From NCBI GenBank assembly GCA_002696885.1, contig NZSO01000046.1:1-25436 (forward strand): 25,436 nt of DNA, read 5' to 3'. Both the position numbers and the translations under genes were made by a program. A model generated the notes under the pieces. The model ran no database searches and had not been told where the DNA came from. It worked only from the letters and a program-made list of their open reading frames with translations. The DNA is from Verrucomicrobiales bacterium (GTDB lineage Bacteria > Verrucomicrobiota > Verrucomicrobiia > Verrucomicrobiales > DEV007). Positions 1 to 7,060 of this stretch are shown here, piece after piece. Positions within the stretch are counted from its first letter, which is position 1; each line of letters begins with the position of its first letter.

Positions 1-60
1 CAGTCGCCGGTTCAGTCGCCGGTTCAGTCGCCGGTTCAGTCGCCGGTTCAGTCGCCGGTT
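1..60. repeat. 12-bp tandem repeat (five perfect copies) encoding EPAT
   Basis: Five identical head-to-tail copies of CAGTCGCCGGTT (plus strand) fill the first 60 bases and probably continue past the edge. Read on the minus strand each unit is in frame and gives Glu-Pro-Ala-Thr in the partial exported protein. The unit is 8/12 G+C in otherwise AT-rich DNA, and the copies match even at third codon positions, which points to recent slippage or unequal crossing-over. Confidence 0.97.
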
Positions 61-199
61 CAACTTCTTTCTTTTCAGGAGTTTTTGCAGTTTTCAGTAA
101 AGCCTCCTCAATACCTTGAGCACATAGTGCAACAGGAATGAAGCAACCCAATAAAATAGTGAATAGATTTAATTTTTTGTTTTTAAAAATATTAATCAT
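1..199 (-). CDS. Exported protein with (EPAT)n repeat, C-terminus beyond window; possible T2SS secretin GspD
   Basis: Only the first 66 codons are present; the gene runs off the left edge. The start ATG (197-199) overlaps the stop of the upstream gspM-like gene in an ATGA, so it is the next gene of the secretion operon and probably translationally coupled. The N-terminus has Lys/Asn residues, a hydrophobic core (LFTILLGCFIPVALC) and a likely signal peptidase I site near ALCA|QG. The Cys does not sit in a good lipobox. A short Lys/Glu stretch follows, then at least five Glu-Pro-Ala-Thr units. In many gsp operons a secretin (gspD) lies at an end of the cluster, so an outer-membrane secretin with a Pro/acidic linker is a reasonable inference, but no secretin domain is visible here. 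Confidence 0.75.
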   Translation of the reverse strand, partial: MINIFKNKKLNLFTILLGCFIPVALCAQGIEEALLKTAKTPEKKEVEPATEPATEPATEPATEPAT

Positions 200-858
200 T
201 TTGCTGCTGTTAATTTAAATTTATTTTTACTATTAGCATAGATATCACCTTCCTTAATATCCTTCAGACTAGCAGAATTTACTCTGACAGCTTCAGGTGA
301 GTACCATCTCGCAAGTATAAAAGCACATTTGAGAATGGCCGGATCCTTCCTGTCTGCTTCAAACTGAATATTTGGAATTGCGTAGAATCCATGCTTAAGA
401 GTGCCATCTTTCACGTTTGAATGATTGGCAGCTTGTATTAAAGAGACAAGCTTCATGATAGACATTGCAGAACCAGAAGCATTTACATTTAATGCAACTT
501 GATTATAATTTGCCGTGGAAATCATCTCCGTGGGTTTTATTATTAGGCTCGTTTCTGGAACTCCTGCGGATAATGCACAAGCTTTTAGGTGCGCCTCGAT
601 TTCTACAGCCGCAGCTTCCTCGCTGATAAAACTAGGTTGCGGACATTTATCAAAAAGAAAACTACGCTTTTCCTCCCAGTCAGGCCTGATTTGATTGAGT
701 AACTCATACTCTTTTAACTGAAGGTCCAATTGATCCTTTCGCTCTTCCTCTGCGGTCTTTTTTTCCTGTAAAGTGGAGTACCCAACAAAATTGATAACTA
801 CAAAGAGAGCAACTCCAAGGATCACCATCAGATTTTTTTCACTTTGTTGTAGAGCCAT
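196..858 (-). CDS. gspM: GspM/PilO-like type II secretion assembly protein
   Basis: A 220-residue bitopic inner-membrane protein. It has a short cytoplasmic N-terminus, one membrane helix at about residues 10-30 (VILGVALFVVINFVGYSTL), a charged coiled-coil-like stretch at about 31-65 (QEKKTAEEERKDQLDLQLKE), and a periplasmic alpha/beta domain to the end. This layout is that of GspM and the related PilO, which pair with GspL/PilN to tie the motor ATPase to the pseudopilus. The name rests on this topology and on position, 28 bases after the gspL-like gene at the end of a gspE-L series; sequence similarity is weak by eye. Two periplasmic-side Cys (about 72 and 93) might form a disulfide. No Shine-Dalgarno is seen; the leader is A/T-rich. 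Its stop overlaps the next gene's start by 4 bases. Confidence 0.7.
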   Translation of the reverse strand: MALQQSEKNLMVILGVALFVVINFVGYSTLQEKKTAEEERKDQLDLQLKEYELLNQIRPDWEEKRSFLFDKCPQPSFISEEAAAVEIEAHLKACALSAGVPETSLIIKPTEMISTANYNQVALNVNASGSAMSIMKLVSLIQAANHSNVKDGTLKHGFYAIPNIQFEADRKDPAILKCAFILARWYSPEAVRVNSASLKDIKEGDIYANSKNKFKLTAAK

Positions 859-886
859 TGTAAAATTTATTCAGTTTTTAGAAATA

Positions 887-2200
887 TTATTTTAATTCAG
901 ATTGAATCTGAAATGTTGCAGTTCGGTCTTTTTTTCTTGGATCAACTTGTGGCCTCTTAATCCAGGCCCACTTGTAGGTTTCCTTAAGCCCCTCGGCCTC
1001 ACTCAGAGACTTATAGAAGGCGTACGCAGCGTTGGTATCTTTACTTTGCCCCTCTATAACCATGATTCCATTATTTACCCTAAATCCTGTAAACCTTAAA
1101 TCTTCAGCAGGCATCGCGTTAGTCGCAAGATGCAATAATTGGGAAGGGAAAAGATTAGAGTCAAGGGTTGGTTTTAGTGCATTCCATTTGGTTTGAAACA
1201 ATGGTATCCAATCGACGCTTTCCTCAATTTTAGAAATATCTTCACTCACTCTATTTGCTTCCGCTTTAGCAGCAAAAAGTGTCCATGAAAGAAACGCCAC
1301 TCCTATTACATAAACTGCAGCGCATGAAAGAATGATATACTTAAGCTTTTCCAGCTTTTTTTGTTTTTGTCTTTGTTGAGCCACTTCAACTGGAACAAGC
1401 TTTGAAGTCTGCATCGGCAGGGTTGGCTCGGGTCTAGAACCAACGACCACTTCTAAACCAATGACTTCTTTGCACTCTTGAACGATTTCAGCACTTACAT
1501 CTTCGAGCCATATCACAAGACCAGAAAGCTCATCAGCAATACCTTTAACAAACTCGCCGCTCAAGGGACCAGCTCCATCTAACCCTAAAATAATACAGTA
1601 AATTTCGTTAACGGCAGAGGAGTTAAACTCTGTGCTGGTTAGCCCCTCAAAATATTCAATCTTACCTTCATGAGTAACTGCCATAACCAAACGACCGAGT
1701 TCTCTCCAAACGACAATGTGGTCTTTGGGTAAGTTTAGAAAACGGGCACTGATATCAAATTCCTTAGAACCACTCTTTGGTAAGGGGTGCCTGTATTCTG
1801 AATTAAGAACAGTTGCGAGGACTAAACTTTTCTTAGAAGATTCCTCTTCATTGTCATTAACAGAATCAGATTCTATTACAGAAACGATATTATAATCAAG
1901 CAGCTGACCGTCACCTTCAATTGGTTTGAGACCACTTCTTTCAAGGTGTAATCCCACCAAATCCTTAATGTCATCTTCGTTGTCAGTACCAACCCAAATA
2001 GGAACGGCGAAGACTGAATTCATTGGAAAGGCATAATGACTAGCAACCTTAAAAGGTTCAGATGATCCAGATTCATCTAAAGCTTTTACATCAGTTAACT
2101 CAAAATTCGAACTGCCAAATTGATCTTCTTTCGAAGTCCAAAGCTCCCAAGTATTTTCTCCTGGAAAACAAATCGAATCTTCTGTGCTCTTTTTTGCCAT
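887..2200 (-). CDS. gspL: GspL/PilM-PilN-like type II secretion assembly protein
   Basis: A 437-residue protein with a long cytoplasmic part (about 1-285), one membrane helix at about 287-311 (YIILSCAAVYVIGVAFLSW), then a short periplasmic domain with a coiled-coil start (AKAEANRVSEDISKIEESV). This is the GspL design: a cytoplasmic actin-like domain that binds GspE, one helix, and a periplasmic ferredoxin-like domain that pairs with GspM. The cytoplasmic part is divergent and I cannot point to conserved actin-fold motifs, so the call leans on topology and position (27 bases after gspK, 28 before the gspM-like gene). A Gln/Lys-rich segment (about 275-286) precedes the helix. This is one of the few genes here with a visible GAGG, about 11 bases before the ATG. 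Confidence 0.7.
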   Translation of the reverse strand: MAKKSTEDSICFPGENTWELWTSKEDQFGSSNFELTDVKALDESGSSEPFKVASHYAFPMNSVFAVPIWVGTDNEDDIKDLVGLHLERSGLKPIEGDGQLLDYNIVSVIESDSVNDNEEESSKKSLVLATVLNSEYRHPLPKSGSKEFDISARFLNLPKDHIVVWRELGRLVMAVTHEGKIEYFEGLTSTEFNSSAVNEIYCIILGLDGAGPLSGEFVKGIADELSGLVIWLEDVSAEIVQECKEVIGLEVVVGSRPEPTLPMQTSKLVPVEVAQQRQKQKKLEKLKYIILSCAAVYVIGVAFLSWTLFAAKAEANRVSEDISKIEESVDWIPLFQTKWNALKPTLDSNLFPSQLLHLATNAMPAEDLRFTGFRVNNGIMVIEGQSKDTNAAYAFYKSLSEAEGLKETYKWAWIKRPQVDPRKKDRTATFQIQSELK

Positions 2201-2227
2201 TAATTATTAATAATCCTCTATATTTAT

Positions 2228-3283
2228 CTATTTTACGAATAATTCTTCTCGAGAAATAATTGTAGGTCTTGTTCCACGGTTTCGCAAAACAACTGCTATT
2301 TGTCGACGATAATCACCCTTAATACCAGTACTTATGATTCTTAACGTATTTCCATTGGAAGTAAATCGCGATGATAACTGTTCAGGAGAAGGGGGGTCGA
2401 GCCTTATAAGTTCCTGAATTAATAATCCAGTATCAAGATTTACATCATCCTCGGTATCTTTGATTCCATCTTCACCATTTCTTCCACTTGGACCTTCCAG
2501 AAATTCCTGAATCTCAAGGACCTTCTCAGAATAATCGCTTCCTCCTATATCCTCCATTTCCAAAATTCCTGCAGCCACCGCAATGACATTTGCTGGAGCA
2601 TCATTGATGTCAACAGGGCCTTGACTCTTAACGGTAAAGTAATCACGCCAATTAGGTTTGTAGCTGGCAACTAAATCCATTCCCTTAACAAATTGCATTT
2701 CATCCACATCATAGAATGCTCTATTGAAAGGATAATTGCCACCACCTAGACCCTCTTTTTCATACCACTCTAGTTCTGCACCCTCTGGCGCTGCAGTAGT
2801 TACTTCATCTGCATCCACCCAATCTAACAAGCAATGAACGACTTCTTGAGCCTCTGATAATTCCATTCCCCAAGATTGAAAAACGTCGGCCATCGCTTTC
2901 AAATTTTCAGGAGTTGGGCGTAATAAGTAATAGTTTGGATTGATAAGGCTTGCCTCTTTTCTAATCTCCACTTCAAATCCCTCGTCAGATTCAAACTCGA
3001 AAAAATCAGAAAGCGCAGGATCCTTTTCCATACCCGGAGACTGTCTCAAAATATTATCATATTTTTCAATTCCATTATGAGCAGCGACGGCAATGCCCAT
3101 TTCCGCAAGTTGCAAAGCCCTGAATGAAGCTTTTTCAGTTCCAACTACCTCCAGATCTGACTTCAAGACAACCATTGCCCCAAATATTGTAATTCCCATT
3201 GCAACCATTAACCAAAAAACGGCAATGAGAACTGAACCAGACTCAGAAGTTCTTTGTTGATTGATTTGCAGGGAGTTCATCAT
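2228..3283 (-). CDS. gspK: Type II secretion minor pseudopilin GspK
   Basis: A 351-residue protein with a prepilin-like leader ending at Gly16, then SVLIAVFWLMVAMGITIFG. The residue at mature position 5 is not Glu, which is the hallmark of GspK: the other pseudopilins need Glu5 to dock on a neighbour, while GspK caps the tip. The body has the GspK helical domain with VDINDAPANVIAVAAGI at about 235-251, matching the family's 'hairpin' motif, and an Asp-rich stretch (about 270-290, GEDGIKDTEDDVNLD) that may bind calcium. It should form the pseudopilus tip with GspI and GspJ in the periplasm. The start ATG overlaps the gspJ stop by 4 bases (ATGA). An adjacent second ATG three bases downstream is an equally possible start. 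Confidence 0.9.
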   Translation of the reverse strand: MMNSLQINQQRTSESGSVLIAVFWLMVAMGITIFGAMVVLKSDLEVVGTEKASFRALQLAEMGIAVAAHNGIEKYDNILRQSPGMEKDPALSDFFEFESDEGFEVEIRKEASLINPNYYLLRPTPENLKAMADVFQSWGMELSEAQEVVHCLLDWVDADEVTTAAPEGAELEWYEKEGLGGGNYPFNRAFYDVDEMQFVKGMDLVASYKPNWRDYFTVKSQGPVDINDAPANVIAVAAGILEMEDIGGSDYSEKVLEIQEFLEGPSGRNGEDGIKDTEDDVNLDTGLLIQELIRLDPPSPEQLSSRFTSNGNTLRIISTGIKGDYRRQIAVVLRNRGTRPTIISREELFVK

Positions 3284-4197
3284 TTTCTTTGTCCTGCACC
3301 TCCTGGCAAACCTATTGATGACGATGTTCTTCCACTGGATGATGTGGGTGGTCTCGCAGGCCCTCTACCCCCTGACGATCTGCCTCTTGATTCACTTCTC
3401 CCTTGGTTACCTCGGCTTGAACTGCCATCCGGACGAACAACTCCTCCTCTTACATTTTGACTCCTACCAGAGGAATTTCCAGTGCCGCGGGTATTTCCAG
3501 ATTGAGTGGCTCTAGCAATAGTTGCAGGATCCTCAACAGTTGGAATCCAATAATAACTTTGAATCGGTTCTGATTCATCCAAAAAACTTATTTCCATATA
3601 AACCATTGAAGGCCTCTGATTTGGATAATCTTCCACACTCCAATTATCAACCCATTCTCTATTTCTTTGATCGTAAAAATTCCATGTGACATTTTTTAAT
3701 TCATTCATTAGAACGATACCCATCCCAAGATCATCTGATAATGATTGACTCTCCTCATAAATCTCTGCTTCCTCCTGGTTTAGATATCGAATTTCTATTT
3801 GAGAGGCCCCTTCGAGACTTTTATCAGGACCAGTAATAATAAAAACTATTTTAGATCCCGCAGAAACTCCTGCCCAAGAAAAAGCTAGAGGATAATCAAA
3901 GAGCGCGATTTCTGACCTAGCAACACCCGACTGAAACTCTGCTGGTTCCATATGAATCTTGGCATTACCGGGAATATCCTCAATATTTCTTTTCAGTAAC
4001 CCCATAAAACTATGCATATGTAAGTTATCATGCTGACGGATTAATACATTTTCACTGAGCTCAATAGACTTTGATGCCACTTTGTAAACACCAGTCAGGA
4101 CAATTCCAATCAAACCAATCCCCACAATTAGTTCGAGAAGAGTGAATCCAGAGTTCCCTGCTTTAGGATACCTAGCGGTTTTGATAGAGTGATGCAT
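3280..4197 (-). CDS. gspJ: Type II secretion minor pseudopilin GspJ with Arg/Gly/Ser-rich tail
   Basis: A 305-residue prepilin-like protein. The leader ends at Gly17, followed by FTLLELIVGIGLIGIVL with Glu at mature position 5 (class III signal for the prepilin peptidase and the hydrophobic stem of the pseudopilus). A globular domain follows to about residue 225, ending with conserved-looking TWNFYD and VYMEISF strands. GspJ is expected to form the tip complex with GspI and GspK. The odd part is residues about 229-305: a low-complexity, strongly basic tail rich in Arg, Gly and Ser with no acidic balance (for example SGGRGPARPPTSSSGR), well beyond the usual GspJ end of about 200-230 residues. 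The gene overlaps gspI by 26 bases and gspK by 4. Confidence 0.85.
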   Translation of the reverse strand: MHHSIKTARYPKAGNSGFTLLELIVGIGLIGIVLTGVYKVASKSIELSENVLIRQHDNLHMHSFMGLLKRNIEDIPGNAKIHMEPAEFQSGVARSEIALFDYPLAFSWAGVSAGSKIVFIITGPDKSLEGASQIEIRYLNQEEAEIYEESQSLSDDLGMGIVLMNELKNVTWNFYDQRNREWVDNWSVEDYPNQRPSMVYMEISFLDESEPIQSYYWIPTVEDPATIARATQSGNTRGTGNSSGRSQNVRGGVVRPDGSSSRGNQGRSESRGRSSGGRGPARPPTSSSGRTSSSIGLPGGAGQRK

Positions 4198-4657
4198 ATC
4201 TTATAGTTTCAGCGACTCTTTGTTGCGGGCTATCGCGTTCACCCCAAATTGCTTCAATGCGAATTCGATACATATTGTTGAGTTTAATTTCAGCCTGCTG
4301 GTCCTCTGTATCTCTGACCGTGTACATCTCTTCCAACTCCTCAACGATTGCATAATAGTCGACTCCCATTTCATCAGTTTCAGGCACCTCTCCAAAAACT
4401 TCACCAGCGATCTCTTCTATGGGAAGAGCATCTCTAAATTCTTGATCATTAAAATCTGCTTTACTATATCGTGTTAACCAACTTTCCAACTTACGTTGAA
4501 CTCTGAGCTCCTCACCAGAAAGAAACGCAGACTCACCAATTTGTTTTAAGGCTCCAGTGATACCAACAGAAATCATTGAAAAAAGAGCAAGCGCAAGAAT
4601 CACTTCGAGCAAAACAAATGCTTTAGCATCTGTATGAATATGTTGTTTTGATCTCAT
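4172..4657 (-). CDS. gspI: Type II secretion minor pseudopilin GspI
   Basis: A 161-residue pseudopilin-like protein. The N-terminal class III signal reads KAFVLLEVILALALFSMISV, with Glu at mature position 5 and a hydrophobic stem to about residue 35. The residue before the cleavage site is Ala13 rather than the usual Gly, which prepilin peptidases tolerate less well. Short length and its place between H and J fit GspI, which nucleates the I-J-K tip complex. The C-terminal half is acidic (for example EVPETDEMG and EELEEMY). Its start overlaps the gspH stop by 4 bases and its end overlaps gspJ by 26 bases, so H-I-J-K are likely translationally coupled and made in fixed proportion. Confidence 0.8.
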   Translation of the reverse strand: MRSKQHIHTDAKAFVLLEVILALALFSMISVGITGALKQIGESAFLSGEELRVQRKLESWLTRYSKADFNDQEFRDALPIEEIAGEVFGEVPETDEMGVDYYAIVEELEEMYTVRDTEDQQAEIKLNNMYRIRIEAIWGERDSPQQRVAETIRYASLYQNR

Positions 4658-5247
4658 TCAAGCTCGTCAATATTATCAGCTCCTAAAACTGTTGTTTTGG
4701 TTAACGTCTCCTGAGTCTGCGCTGTAAGTGGATTGAAATCCATTGTGATCATTCCCTCATAACCTTCAACCTCACTAATCAGTTTGACTCCAATAGGTTC
4801 ACAAATACCACTCGATTCGAATACCCAAAAATAACGCTCTTCGTTGTCATCACGAACTTCTTCAGGTTTACGAAAATATTTATCCTCCCAACCTCTGACC
4901 ATAAATCGCATTCCTTCTGGCAATTCAAAGCTTTGAATAATACCAGATTCCTCATCAATATCACTAGCAAAAGAACCAAAGCTGTTAGAACGACGGTTAT
5001 AATTTTGTAGGGCGACTGAGTTCTCGCCAATTGCCAAAACAAAAGGTCTACGATTAGTGATTGCCATCTGCATTCCTTGACGAGCAAGGCTAGTAAGTTC
5101 TATGGCCGGTTCAGATATTTTCTTTTTGGATGTTTGCGAACTTAATGAAAGAGCACCTATTCCAATAACTAAAATAAGAATACAAAAAGTAAGCATTATC
5201 TCGATGAGGGTAAAACCCCTCTGACTTCGATGAAATGCTTGATTCAT
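4654..5247 (-). CDS. gspH: Type II secretion minor pseudopilin GspH
   Basis: A 197-residue pseudopilin-like protein. The leader ends at Gly11 and is followed by FTLIEIMLTFCILILVIGIG, with Glu at mature position 5 and a membrane stem to about residue 32. The segment ELTSLARQGMQMAITNRRPFVLAI (about 52-75) is the GspH/FimT-type helix and first strand, where related proteins read 'AR..A...N.pv'. The rest is a beta-rich periplasmic domain of typical GspH size. It likely joins the minor-pseudopilin tip to the GspG filament. It follows gspG after 43 bases without a hairpin and overlaps gspI by 4. FimT-like minor pilin is the main alternative, but the T2SS context favours GspH. Confidence 0.82.
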   Translation of the reverse strand: MNQAFHRSQRGFTLIEIMLTFCILILVIGIGALSLSSQTSKKKISEPAIELTSLARQGMQMAITNRRPFVLAIGENSVALQNYNRRSNSFGSFASDIDEESGIIQSFELPEGMRFMVRGWEDKYFRKPEEVRDDNEERYFWVFESSGICEPIGVKLISEVEGYEGMITMDFNPLTAQTQETLTKTTVLGADNIDELE

Positions 5248-5290
5248 TCAGCTATGATAAACTTTGATAGATTATAGTATTATTATGTTT

Positions 5291-5728
5291 TTACTCCTCT
5301 TTCCAATTTCCGACATCGTCGGCAGTATTTTCCTGACCATCAGCTCCTTTTGAAAAAATATCCGGTCCTCTCTGTCCTTTCTGCGAGGGGAAACGGTAAC
5401 CGTACTCATTACCCCATGGATCGGTAATTGCATCGTCAAAATAAGGACCATTCCATCCGCGAACATCTGCAGGTTTTGTTAGTAATGCTTGTAGTCCTTG
5501 GTCTGTTGTAGGATAGCCGTTAGCCGCTATCTTATAACTTAGTAAAGCAACCTCAATGGCTTTGATGTCCTCTTTTATTCTGGTTTGTTCACCCGTACTG
5601 AGGACTCCACCTAACTTGAAAATTGCAGTTCCTGCTAGCAAAGCAATGATAGCAAGTACCAGCATGATTTCAATCAAGGTAAATCCAGCAAAAGATCCTC
5701 TACTTTTTGAATTAATGTTAGTTTTCAT
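5291..5728 (-). CDS. gspG: Type II secretion major pseudopilin GspG
   Basis: A 145-residue protein, the normal GspG length. The leader ends at Gly15 and continues FTLIEIMLVLAIIALLAG with Glu at mature position 5. The body carries the family's signatures: YPTTDQGLQALLTKP (about 72-86), WNGPYFDDAITDPWGNEYGY (about 92-111) and, near the C-terminus, SKGADGQENTADDVGNW, which matches the calcium-binding loop of GspG. Polymerised GspG is the periplasmic piston that pushes folded substrates through the secretin. Its leader is almost pure A on the coding strand (six A's right before ATG, no Shine-Dalgarno), which may support strong initiation for the most abundant component. Confidence 0.97.
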   Translation of the reverse strand: MKTNINSKSRGSFAGFTLIEIMLVLAIIALLAGTAIFKLGGVLSTGEQTRIKEDIKAIEVALLSYKIAANGYPTTDQGLQALLTKPADVRGWNGPYFDDAITDPWGNEYGYRFPSQKGQRGPDIFSKGADGQENTADDVGNWKEE

Positions 5729-5768
5729 TTTTTTGTTTTTTTAAGATTTATTTATTAAGATTTTAAAG

Positions 5769-7019
5769 TTAAGCATTCAAACCTGAAATAGTTTCAAATA
5801 TGACCGAAATCATCATGTAAGCCATGATACCTACAAGAAGTGCCATCGTGACCACGATGACAGGTTGGATAAGCGCACTAATTCTAGCGATATCTTTTTC
5901 CAATTCTTTATCATACCTAGCCGCAGCTCTTTCTAAACTCTCTCCAATTTGACCTGTCTGTTCACCAACAGCAACCATATCTAGGAGTAGAGGAGGAAAA
6001 AAGCCCACTCTCTTCATAGTTTTTGAGAGTGAAGCTCCGTCACCTACGTAACCAATAATCTTGGAAATTATTTTTTTTAAGAAAAGATTTGGAGTTGCTT
6101 CCCTTCCAAGTTCCAATGCTTTTAGTAAAGGCAAACCGTTACCAACCAAATTCGCTAAAGTCTCCAAAAATTGGACAAAAAACCGCGTTTTAAGAACCTT
6201 ACCAAAAAGAGGAATCTTGAGTTTTGTTTCATCCCACCATTCGTGATTTTTTGGATCTTTAATATAATAGATAAATCCTCCAACAACGGTTGTGATAAAT
6301 AACAGAATGATCCACCAAGTGGCTGTAATAAAATCACTTACATCGATCATTAACTGACCAATCCATGGCATCTCGGAATTAGTATTGTCCAAGAGTCCCA
6401 TCAATTGAGGAATTAAGAAAGTAATGAACAAAACAACAACGGCTATACCAGAGGCAATTAAAAAGGAGGGATAAATCAAGGCCATCTTTACTTTACCTTG
6501 AAGATCCTGAATTGCAGTAAGGTAAGATGCTTGTCTTTTTAAGATTGTAGAAAGAGCACCACTTACTTCACCAGCCTTTGCCAAGCTACAATAAAGGTCT
6601 CCAAAGCTCGGAGAAGTTTTACTCAATGCCTCTGAAAAAGACATTCCGTCTCGAACCTCTACTCTGATACGTGTTGTCAGGCTTTTGAGTTTTCCAAGCT
6701 CTTCTCTATTTTCCATGACTCGAAGTGCCGGCTCTAGTTGTAGTCCAGCACCAAGCAACTCTGACAACTCCTCAGTAAATAGAACGATCTCTGATTTCTT
6801 TAGTTTAATAGGCCCAGTGACCAAAGGTTCATCATTTTTTACCTTCGACTTAATGACCTTGGAATCATTTTTTCCAGATTCCGATTTAAGATCCAGTTTC
6901 ATGGGTTGCAGTCCTCCACGATCTAGAAGATCCATGGCCGCACTCCGATCTCCGGCATCTAATTCTCCGGTGACTCTTTTTCCATTCCCTTTGAGGGCTG
7001 TATAGGCAAAAGTAGGCAA
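5769..7019 (-). CDS. gspF: Type II secretion inner-membrane platform protein GspF
   Basis: A 416-residue protein starting MPTFAYTALKGNGKRVTGEL, the characteristic GspF/PilC N-terminus, which fixes the start at a TTG codon (7017-7019); no ATG lies nearby in frame. Two T2SSF domains (about 75-200 and 277-400) are visible: the first with SELLGAGLQLEPALRVM and LAKAGEVSGAL, the second with LANLVGNGLPLLKALEL and VAVGEQTGQIGESL. Membrane helices lie at about 183-207, 235-252 and 383-407. GspF anchors the pseudopilus base and couples GspE rotation to subunit insertion. A Lys/Ser-rich linker (about 44-66) separates the N-terminal segment from the first domain. It lies 41 bases after gspE and 40 before gspG. 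Confidence 0.95.
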   Translation of the reverse strand: MPTFAYTALKGNGKRVTGELDAGDRSAAMDLLDRGGLQPMKLDLKSESGKNDSKVIKSKVKNDEPLVTGPIKLKKSEIVLFTEELSELLGAGLQLEPALRVMENREELGKLKSLTTRIRVEVRDGMSFSEALSKTSPSFGDLYCSLAKAGEVSGALSTILKRQASYLTAIQDLQGKVKMALIYPSFLIASGIAVVVLFITFLIPQLMGLLDNTNSEMPWIGQLMIDVSDFITATWWIILLFITTVVGGFIYYIKDPKNHEWWDETKLKIPLFGKVLKTRFFVQFLETLANLVGNGLPLLKALELGREATPNLFLKKIISKIIGYVGDGASLSKTMKRVGFFPPLLLDMVAVGEQTGQIGESLERAAARYDKELEKDIARISALIQPVIVVTMALLVGIMAYMMISVIFETISGLNA

Positions 7020-7060
7020 AACTTATCTAGTTGATGATTTAATTATTTCGTTTCGGTTAC

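Noticed and set aside
1..60. CRISPR-like repeat array
   Set aside because: The 12-bp units are directly adjacent with no spacers and are in frame within a gene, so this is a coding minisatellite.
3254..3515. Two overlapping plus-strand open frames of 68 and 84 codons
   Set aside because: Both are shadows of the Arg/Gly/Ser-rich gspJ tail, whose biased composition suppresses stops on the other strand.
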